Positions 56,155 to 64,000 of a DNA stretch of 64,000 nt are shown piece after piece; position 1 is the first letter of the stretch; each line of letters starts with the position of its first letter. The stretch is from Lumbricus terrestris (Eukaryota; Annelida; Clitellata; Crassiclitellata; Lumbricidae), in NCBI GenBank assembly GCA_949752735.1, contig OX457036.1, forward strand, positions 82,859,505 through 82,923,504. Direction: 5' to 3'. A program made the position numbers and the translations under genes. The notes beneath the pieces are model-generated. The model did not search any database. It worked only from the letters and a program-made list of their open reading frames with translations, and had not been told where the DNA came from.

Positions 56155-58559
56155 CTACAGCCACAATGAAACAAATTTGTCGAAACATCTGTCGTCTGCT
56201 TTGCAATATTTTTATTGGTCTGTGTTCTGATAAAGTAGGCAAGTAAGCAAGTACCATTTATTTGCATTTGACAAATGCACTTACATTACATTGTAATAGA
56301 GTGATGACGCGTATACATTGAAAATTAGCTATAAGAGGAGCAGATTATAACATGTCACAATTGTCACATGCACAACTAAGCAAAACTATAGATGCAACAG
56401 TTTACAAAACTGTTTTTAAACAACTGAGAATTACCAAGAGACAGCATGAAAGGATGCAGCATAAACAGATCAAATGCACTACATTTAGATTCAGATTTGC
56501 TCACTTTGCATCTGTGTTAAATGCTTAAATTAATTTTTTTAAATCACAGACAATTTCGTTGTACTCTATGTTCTAATATTACAATGACTATATAGTATGA
56601 CATGAAAAAGAACTGCACTATGATAGTGGCAAAAGTGGATCCCAAAATTAAGTTTTCCACTCCATAATCAGCTTAAATATAATATATTATATAAGAATAT
56701 AAGAAGAAACACAAACAGAACTAAAAACTCTACCTCATCTTTGAACCTTGAGGCATAACCATACAGTTCATGAAGGGCAACTTCCTGATTAAATTCTGCG
56801 CTGTATGTCTGCAAAACAACGCACCAGCAAAATGCTAAAACAATTTTGGATCCATGACACTCTTATATGTAAACAGCAAACTGGCAAAATAAACAAGTAA
56901 ATATGTCACAAACAAGCTGAAGCAAAGTCAAGCCATGGGCGCCTGCAGGAATTTTTGCAGTAGGGGCAAAACACGATGGTCACGGTAAAAACATTTTTTT
57001 AGCAAGAGGCTGAAAAACGCAAACGGAAATTCGGAACATGACTGGGCATTTTTTAAAGCACTTTTTAAGGAATATTTCTCAATTTCACTTTTTTAGAATT
57101 TTTAATACAAGTAGTTTCTTTAGTGCAAATTTTGCTTACAAAATCAAAAAGTAGTAGTCACAAAGTAGGTTACCAAAGGTGGGGTGCAATGTCCACTTGT
57201 TTCTGGAAAATGGACACCTATTTTTCATTCAGTTGTTCATTCATGCTCCCTCTAGTAAGGCCTACTTCTATATTTTAATTGTAATTTCTAAACATCACTC
57301 AAAAATCAATTACAGGCACCAGCTTATTCATCGAGTCAAAGGGCTGTTCAAGTGGTAGTCACAAGAAGTCCGAGTCCCCGGTTGTCAGAGGGACGGAGGG
57401 GCGGAATAGCTGTTAAGGTGGGTATCGTTTAGGGTAGAAAGGTGGAAGATCTGAGAAGCAGATGAGTAGGGGCAAGCCTATGAATTCTTTCAAACAGGCG
57501 ATATGTCAGTTTTTCAGTGGAACCTAATGGTCATGGTTTCAGTTTTTAGCAAGAGCTTGAAAAATGCAAGGCCAAAAATTAAAAGCATGTTTATTTTATA
57601 GAGGCTTCTAAACGTAGATTTTGTAGTTTCACTTTAGGACTTTTTGTAGTTTCATCATTAGAACTAGTCTAGTATCATTTTTCTAATGCGATGAATTTTG
57701 TTTAAACCCAAAAGTAGAATATGGTTAAAAAATAGGTGTCAATTTTCCAGGGGGGCAAGTGCTCCTCTTGCCCTTGTGTGCAGGCGCCCATGAGTCAAGC
57801 CCAGAGCAAGGGCCATAACTGTTTAAATGATCCTCATCATAGGCTTCAACCAAAGCTCATCTACCAAACAGTTTGAAACCAACACTACACTGCTCGTAAC
57901 CATGTTTAAACTCTACCACACCGATTTCTAAGTAGTTGCCTAATTGGTGCAAAATGGGAGGGTGTCAGATATTCTGCATGGTGTCCTATCAGCACGATTC
58001 GGACTGCATAATTGAAAAGTGTGGGTTTTAGTCTGCTGAGAAGATTCCGCATAACAACACAACTCACTTTCTAATGTCCACTTGTCTTGTGCCTGAGCTT
58101 AAGATCCTCTGATATTGTGTGCACAAAAATTGCAATTATTTAAATCAGTAAAGCTCCCTTTACAAATCTAGCTATAACCCTGTGGATTGCATGTTTTATT
58201 GGATTTGGAATCAAGCACATTGCCGACTGTTTAAAACATTGCCGACTGTTTAAAACATTGCTGACTGTTTAAAACATTGCTTCTGACTGTATGCTTGGCG
58301 CCCTTGTAGCGGCATGGATGTGTTACAGAGCCATATAAATTGTCGTAATTATTTATTAAACGAATATGTTTTACAAGAAACAGCACAAAAGTTCTTTGTT
58401 CAGGAGTTAACGGCCCTCATCACAGAACAACTGTGTGAATGTGCCTCGAAATCCACTGCGTTAAATCTTTGCGTACAAATTGAGAGGCGTTGAAAAAGGT
58501 GCGTGGTTTCAAGTGGGTTTCCAGAACTTTACAACTGACAAATGCCGGCCAAGTTGTTG

Positions 58560-58605
<46 letters not shown>

Positions 58606-61600
58606 GCTGGTGGTCATTAGTAAATCTTATTGTGTTAAGAGCGATCTGAAAAATGTGCAATATAACGTGAAAGAGATGCTCACAGCAGAGAGATCAGCCA
58701 TAGAACTGGCCATTGCATCCTCAGTAACAGGTGGCAGATCTTTGATGCCCTGGTAGAACCGGGTGACCAGCTGACGATATCTGGGAATGTCCTTGGCAAA
58801 TAGAAGTTTAGCAGACGGCGAATCCTACAGCAAACCATCAGTTACCATAAACTACATCATGCAGATTATATCAAACAGCTGGACACATAATGTGGGATGC
58901 AGTGGTGTAGTGGGTATGTTCATTGCCTTGCAGCTGGAGGGTTGCAGGTTCGAATCCACCTCATGCTGTCACATAGAGACCTTGGGCAAGTTCTTCACTC
59001 GCAGTTGCTCAGCGCTTCGGCGTGAAACTTCGATGCAGTGTCCGCGCTGCAGTCGGGAGCGCCTCTGAGTAGCAAGTTTGAAGGGGCGCTATAACAAGTG
59101 CACATACAAACAAACATAATAATCTCACATTATTATCAGTCTTCTTTGCATTCTTAAGGATAAGCCAATTAGTTCTTTTCTGAATATATTCGTAGTCAAA
59201 GTGCTTCGATTACCAGTGGAATAGAAATCATGGAATATCCATCCTTCTGCTGTGGAGGGGATTTAAATAACATACTTTTGGGTTGGCAGTCAAGCATGCT
59301 AAACATGATCTCCATATATGGTTGATATATAATTCATCAAACAGTTATTTAAAATCCATTCTTTAGACAATGCTCTTTGAATTTTCTTTACCTGCATACT
59401 GACTCACTACAAAAGAATTTCAAATACAGGCACTTTCTGCTTTTTTTAACTTACATTTTTAATTTTCTGCATGTAGCATATGAAACCAGTTTAATGTTGT
59501 TTCATTACTTATAGTTACCATTTAAACTTATTCTCAAACTGTGTGGAGTTTCTACATGAAGACTTGCTGCTTCTCTACCAATAGTTCTAGACTTTATTTA
59601 TAGTTAAGTTACCTTTCCGAGACGATGTTCATGAGTTGAGCAACTGTCCATGAATGTCTGAGCAATGACGGATAAACAACAGTCGACGACTTGAGACTTA
59701 TTGATGTCAAAAACAACATCAGGATTCTTAATCAGGGTCACCCAGAACCTTAATGGCAGACTGAAACACAAACACAACCAAACTTACTTCTGCTCTCCAA
59801 TAGATTTACAGTTTTAAAACGACCTGCACCTATATAATTATGACTAATGTACACTTGTTTTTGCACAGTTTGGCAAAGTATCAGTGAATTAATTTAATTT
59901 CAAATAATATCAATATGTTTTACTTTTAACAGACTTTCATAAACAACATCCAGCTCTGCAAAGGAATTATTGATTTTCTATTAATGTTGTATTTAGGGCA
60001 ACACAAGTGGATACCAACCTGTACTCACAGAATTTTTGACTACAGATAGACAAGAGACGACAACAAAATAGAGATGGCAATGTGCGGTGAACATGGCAGT
60101 GCTCTAGATAGTGACAAGTCACAGATCATGCTTATGCACCAAGTTCAAAAATGAATTCCTTATTATCCCTCTCACACAACATCTCTAAAGTCATTTAAGT
60201 TTTATTCGTCAAACTACTGGTAATGCCAGACAATCAATCAATCAATCGTAATTTATATAGCGCCCCTTGATGGCACCTACTCAGAGGCGCTCAGACAGGT
60301 GCCTGGCAATCCCAAACTCAACCGTGCATTTCCTGATTCTAGGCATCAATTCCGTGAGCTGCCATTCTCGTCTCATAATTTTAGTAATATTTAACCAATA
60401 TCAATTATAAATAAAACTGATGCATTTTCAGTCTTCTTACCTGTTGCTTTTCCATGCATGAACGACTTCATAGTCACTGATGCCATGCCTCTGCGCAGCG
60501 CTGTCAAGGAAGTCGTACAGGTATTTTACGGTTGGAGGTAATGAATTATCTACTGTGAGTATCGTTGAGAACAGATCGTCGATGTACTGCTGTAGTGTCA
60601 TCTAAAACAAACACAAATTGCTGATTAACATAATAATGAAGAATTTATTTTTCTTTTGGCATAAACGTTTATCTTGAAAATGACTTACATCTTTAGACTG
60701 TCTTTCTCCAATTATTTTTAATTACTTCAATTAAGAGTCATTTAGGTATGCAGCACCTTTTAACAATCTCACAATCATGACATATGTATTATAATGGACA
60801 GATAAGTACATCCCAAAGATCTCTGTCACTGTGATTAGACTTTTTCAAAGAAAACAATTTCACCTTAGTTGACAGAAGCCGCGTGAGAAATATCTCCGAT
60901 ATCACCTTCTGTGTTCTGCTGACATTATTCGTTGCATCATCATGCTTCACCTGAAAACATTCAAGACATTTGCAAGGTACAGAGTAAGATACACTCAAAA
61001 CAGGAGTGGCATTACCATCAACAAAAAACACACGTAAGCGACTTAAGCTGCACGTAAGCTACATGCAGCAGTCCAGAAACTTTAAGGTTAGACTTGAATT
61101 GTAACCTTGAAATTTCCACAATGCTGTTTAGAAGTTAAGCGCATGACTCATGTCCATGAGCACTGTAACTGTATTACAGGGGTTGTCCACAGATACCAAG
61201 TGCAGGTCCATGTTCAGACAATAAATTCATGTAATAAATACTTCTCGCAATCGCATAGCGACAATGCTGACGCTAGCAGCGTTGACAGTTAAACACAAAC
61301 TGCACCAGATATAAGATTACCCAATATTATCTATCACCTCACCTGGTGCCGTCAGCTCTTGGAGCTCTGGCGATATTCTTGATGTATCCTCTCCAGTGTC
61401 CCCTCTCTCTTGTTGCCTCTCTCAGCTCCTCCAAGTTCATGCCAGACTTTTCCTGTACCTCATCCAACCATCTCTTCCTTGGTCTTCCGCGTCTCCTCCT
61501 TCCCTCACCGCATGCCGGTGAGGGAAGGAGTATATCTATACATAATAATATTATTAAAAATCCGCATTTCTAGAGGGGTGAAAGTTAGTTGGCTACTGGG

Positions 61601-63352
61601 CAACCATTCCCCATTGGCATCAAATATATTTATAATTATACAATCCAAAAGTTTCTGCGATAGCTTGTGCTCACCAAATGCCAGACTTTCGTGCCTTCTT
61701 CCAGACGAATGGTGTTCATTAGAGTACCACTCTCCAACTCAATCATTCCTGCAATAAAGATCATGCATAAACAAGAGCTCACACAAATGCACGTAGGCCT
61801 ATTACGTTAAAAAACCTTCATTTTGAATAATCAATTGGCTTAATTTTTATTTAATCAAAGGCTTGGAGACTGGAGAGCCTGTCCCTGGGCAGTAAATATT
61901 TGCAACCCAAATCTGAACTGATGCATTTTTAAGAATACAAACACTCAAACTAGGCATTAAAAAAATCATAATTCTGATCTTTATTGCATATCAGTCACAA
62001 ACATGACAAAGCTCATTGAACCTTAAAAAAGAAAAACCATAACTCATATTTTCAATTTGTGTAGTCTTTAGGCAAGCCTCAGAAAAAATGTCAAGTAAAA
62101 ATTTTATTGCTCAATGGATATCCAACAGCCAACAATAAAAGCAACACTGGTGTAATAAGTTTTTTTATGGCTCTTACCTTAAAATTTTTTGCCCTATGTA
62201 GCTTAAGAAAATAAATCTCCTTTAGAAACATACCAGCTGCAGAGTAAAGATGACAATAAGCCATCTGAGTCAAATACTGCAAAAGAATATCCAAGAAGAA
62301 GAAGAAGATGTCTTGGTGTGCATACCATGGACCTGATAAACTGGTTCCGTTTTGTTGTTCTTCTGCAGCTGAAAGACAGACTCATCGTTGACGTAATAGT
62401 GAGACAGCGTGTTCACCCGTTTCCATCCTTCAATCGTCTTTGTCGTGACGTCTTGATCGTTCAATGGTAAGAAGTCACGTGGGTCGGGGTAACCATCTAA
62501 ATGCTTCCCTGCATGCCACCCTAAACACAGTTGAAAAACCCCTTGTAAAATCAAAATTTACAATTACGGTTTTACTGGACAGTGCAAACAATACGCAAGG
62601 AATGAACACAGAATGTGCAAAACTATACCTCATACATTTTCAGCGCTAACAGCTTTGAACTGTCGGGTTAAGTTTGCCACTGAGGACTTCCTTGCAAGTG
62701 CTGCTATATATAAATTGCTATATAAATCTCAGATTAAATAGTGTGCACAAGCATCAGATCCTCAAAGGGCTTTGTTACAAGTCACTAAATCTATAGCTGT
62801 TAAGGATTGTCATAAAGTACCAAATTATCTGTAATTATACAGAAAACAACTGAATAACTGCTTGAAACCTTGGTTGGAGAACTGAAAACTATATTTTGAA
62901 TAATTTTTTTATTTTTATGTAAATTTTCAATCATTTTCACCTTATTTTTTCACTTAAATACTTCATTAAGATGCAAGATGTGATGACAAGATAACTACCT
63001 TGCAGAGAAGTTAATTTTAAAAAAGAATTTATAAGGCCAATCTGTCTGCCAAATATTGGCCATATGATAGACAGCAAATAATGCAATGCAATGTTCATAA
63101 AGCACTGAAGTGTATCAATAACGGCAAAATTTGCATTGTCATCAATGTGTCAGTTTTAGTGTAAAAGGCTCTTCATATACTCAGTGGAACACTGGAACAG
63201 TCTTCCTCCCGCTCTGCGAGCGGCTGGCTCAGTTGACTCCTTCAAATCTGGACTCAAGACTCATTTATTCCTCAAGGCCTATCCTGCTGTTTAGTTTAGT
63301 ATGTGAGGCGCCCTTGTAACTGTGCTGTGTTACGGCGCCATAGAAATCATCA

Positions 63353-63383
<31 letters not shown>

Positions 63384-63661
63384 CAGTGATTAATATTGAT
63401 TTGGCCATGGTGAATGCAAAAAAGTGAACTGCAAAAGTAGAAGCAGCTTCAAATCAATAAAGTCACGGAATCTGCAGCGTATTAGAAGTTCTTCAGCTCA
63501 CTCAGATCAACGGTGTTTCGTGAGGGTCGCTTTGAGAATGGAGTGTTTTTGTAGATGGCATCGAGTGCTTTCTCTTTTGCCTGAGTTATCGTATCACAGT
63601 CTAACATTCTGCAAGCAACTGCAGATTGTCCAATGTTGTCAGCATCGTAAACTTTTACATT
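56044..63661 (-). CDS. Plexin, C-terminal nine coding exons (partial)
   Basis: Nine minus-strand exons (63502-63661, 62326-62520, 61675-61748, 60864-60950, 60441-60601, 59613-59760, 58684-58824, 56734-56808, 56044-56154) sum to 1152 nt, 383 residues plus stop, in consistent phase. Plexins are semaphorin receptors whose cytoplasmic region acts as a GAP for Rap-type GTPases and binds Rho-family GTPases. Visible here are the end of the Rho-binding ubiquitin-like domain ([20 protein letters not shown]), the link into the second GAP half (ESGT...TKVWHL, then [12 protein letters not shown]), [45 protein letters not shown] and [15 protein letters not shown]. The C-terminus ends NSTV, a possible PDZ ligand like those of plexin-B. 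Extracellular and first GAP parts lie off the right edge. Confidence 0.92.
56734..56808 (-). CDS. Plexin exon h
   Basis: It encodes [20 protein letters not shown] and RFKDE, matching '..F....ALHE.Y.Y..K.KDE'. Phase 0 on both sides. Acceptor GTTTTGCAG, donor GTAGAG. Confidence 0.92.
56934..57792. mobile_element. hAT-like nonautonomous element, 859 bp
   Basis: A perfect 8-bp duplication AGTCAAGC flanks it (56926-56933 and 57793-57800). Exact 14-bp TIRs CATGGGCGCCTGCA. Same family as 35934-37030. It lies in a plexin intron. Confidence 0.93.
58224..58280. repeat. 20-bp tandem repeat, three copies
   Basis: CATTGCCGACTGTTTAAAA is repeated three times with one base change, directly before a LINE-like tail (GCCCTTGTAGCGGC). 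Confidence 0.85.
58559..58604. repeat. (ATT)n microsatellite
   Basis: About 15 ATT units just beyond the plexin exon g donor. Confidence 0.9.
58684..58824 (-). CDS. Plexin exon g
   Basis: It encodes [20 protein letters not shown], then [20 protein letters not shown] and MADLSA, matching 'DSP..KLL.AKDIP.Y...V.R.Y..I...P...'. Acceptor TTTGCTGTAG, donor GTGAGC, phase 0. Confidence 0.93.
58892..59121 (+). mobile_element. tRNA-derived SINE, plus orientation
   Basis: GCAGTGGTGTAGTGG (box A-like) and GGTTGCAGGTTCGAATCC (box B) at the head, then CCTTGGGCAAGTTC, CAGCGCTTCGGCGTGAAAC and GGAGCGCCTCTGAGTAG, ending AACAAGTGCACATACAAAC. ACATAAT occurs just before it and AACATAAT just after, a possible target duplication. 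Confidence 0.85.
59613..59760 (-). CDS. Plexin exon f
   Basis: It encodes [20 protein letters not shown], then [20 protein letters not shown] and HEHRLGK. This is the most conserved stretch of plexin GAP domains, and the arginine of LPLRFW is retained. Donor GTAACT, phase 0. Confidence 0.95.
60233..60310. mobile_element. Truncated repeat tail with (CAAT)n
   Basis: CAATCAATCAATCGTAATTTATATAGCGCCCC and CAGAGGCGCTCAG correspond to the 3' part of the SINE-like repeats in reverse. Only the tail is left. Confidence 0.55.
60441..60601 (-). CDS. Plexin exon e
   Basis: It encodes [20 protein letters not shown], then [20 protein letters not shown] and VVHAWKSN, matching 'KFVDDLF.TI....LP.AIKY..DFLDEQA..H.I.D..V.H.WK.N'. 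Donor GTAAGA, phase 2. Confidence 0.93.
60864..60950 (-). CDS. Plexin exon d
   Basis: It encodes [20 protein letters not shown] and FLTRLLSTK, the conserved 'SEI(Y/F)LTRLL.TK' of the plexin GAP domain. Phase 0 at both ends. Confidence 0.92.
61345..61515 (-). mobile_element. LINE C-terminal fragment between plexin exons
   Basis: On the minus strand it encodes [20 protein letters not shown], then [16 protein letters not shown] and PRADGTR. This is the same tail as the RTE-like fragment at 46560-46750, but in the opposite orientation. Confidence 0.8.
61675..61748 (-). CDS. Plexin exon c
   Basis: It encodes [20 protein letters not shown] and VWHL, the short link before the second GAP half. Acceptor TTTATTGCAG, donor GTGAGC, phase 0. 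Confidence 0.88.
62326..62520 (-). CDS. Plexin exon b
   Basis: It encodes [20 protein letters not shown], then [20 protein letters not shown] and [13 protein letters not shown]. Plexins typically read DLEW...L.D.D.TTK....WKRLNTL.HY.V.D. Donor GTATGC, phase 1. Confidence 0.93.
63172..63384 (+). mobile_element. L2/CR1-like LINE 3' end
   Basis: In a shifted frame it encodes [20 protein letters not shown] and [10 protein letters not shown], the C-terminal tail of L2-like elements. GGCGCCCTTGTAACTGTG follows, then an (ATT)n tail. It lies between plexin exons a and b. Confidence 0.75.
63502..63661 (-). CDS. Plexin exon a: Rho-binding domain
   Basis: It encodes [19 protein letters not shown], then [20 protein letters not shown] and [13 protein letters not shown]. 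The DCDTITQ.KEK.LD..YKN motif is diagnostic of plexin. Acceptor TATTTTCAG on the minus strand, donor GTGAGC, phase 1. Confidence 0.92.
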
Positions 63662-64000
63662 CTGAAAATAGAACCAAGCAGTGAATCTTATAGAATGCCA
63701 TGAGAACTAAGGATATCAGCCATATGCTTTTAAGCCTATTTCAATTTCAAATACGAGCATGAGGAAATAAACAATAGCACTTGATTGGATATTAAGTTGA
63801 AAGAACAGAAAATCTATTGAAAGACACTTAACGTTAACTCAAAATGATTACAAACAGGCACGAAATAATTTTAAAAATTGGTATGCCAGCCAGTGTTGTC
63901 CAGACAAACGGTACATGTCAAATCCATTTATCAGCATGGTTTATATTTTCTCATGCGAAGACTACAAATTTGAAATATTAAACCAGTGTTGTCCAATCAT
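63662..64000. other. Right-edge plexin intron sequence
   Basis: AT-rich, with no further plexin exon recognised before the window ends. Confidence 0.5.

Noticed and set aside
58892..58960. A functional tRNA gene
   Set aside because: This is the head of a repeated SINE with two other copies in the window; the acceptor stem does not pair.

Overview
The window looks like invertebrate animal DNA, most probably an echinoderm or related marine deuterostome. This organism call is inference. It rests on AT-rich, intron-rich sequence, very frequent 'taggcctat' words, many nonautonomous DNA transposons, several clades of non-LTR retrotransposon and tRNA-headed SINEs. No prokaryotic features are present.

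Three multi-exon host genes could be rebuilt exon by exon with matching splice phases. (1) On the plus strand, from the left edge to about 5.8 kb, are the last three coding exons of an ankyrin-repeat and SOCS-box (ASB-type) protein, a likely Cullin-5 ubiquitin-ligase substrate adaptor. (2) On the plus strand at 13901-51959 is a complete receptor-type (membrane) guanylyl cyclase. It has 21 coding exons and 1091 residues: signal peptide, ANF-receptor-like ectodomain, one membrane segment, pseudokinase domain, coiled linker and a class III cyclase domain with its key residues present. (3) On the minus strand at 56044-63661 are the last nine coding exons of a plexin (Rho-binding domain, C-terminal GAP half and stop codon), continuing past the right edge. 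The cyclase and plexin genes converge, with 4.1 kb between their stop codons.

The rest is mostly transposon debris. At least nine hAT-like miniature elements carry terminal inverted repeats and intact or nearly intact 8-bp target duplications. Other items are a putative Helitron terminus pair, two copies of an unusual TIR element that share a GG-N6-CC target, an element with GGACAAAACCCCC-type ends, three non-LTR insertions with target duplications (7534-9453, 34434-34750, 47098-48566), several older LINE remnants, and at least four SINEs or longer SINE copies. Two striking minisatellites are present: 59 copies of an 18-bp unit at 5995-7063 and about 28 copies of a 26-bp unit at 33696-34433. 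The second is interrupted by a LINE fragment flanked by a 13-bp duplication.

The most unusual local event is an 89-bp, 88/89-identical copy of the cyclase signal-peptide exon lying 675 bp downstream in intron 1. I found no convincing new multi-gene system. The points most worth a second look are this exon copy, the atypical juxtamembrane and cyclase sequence of the receptor, the palindromic target choice of one TIR family, and the nested repeat structures.
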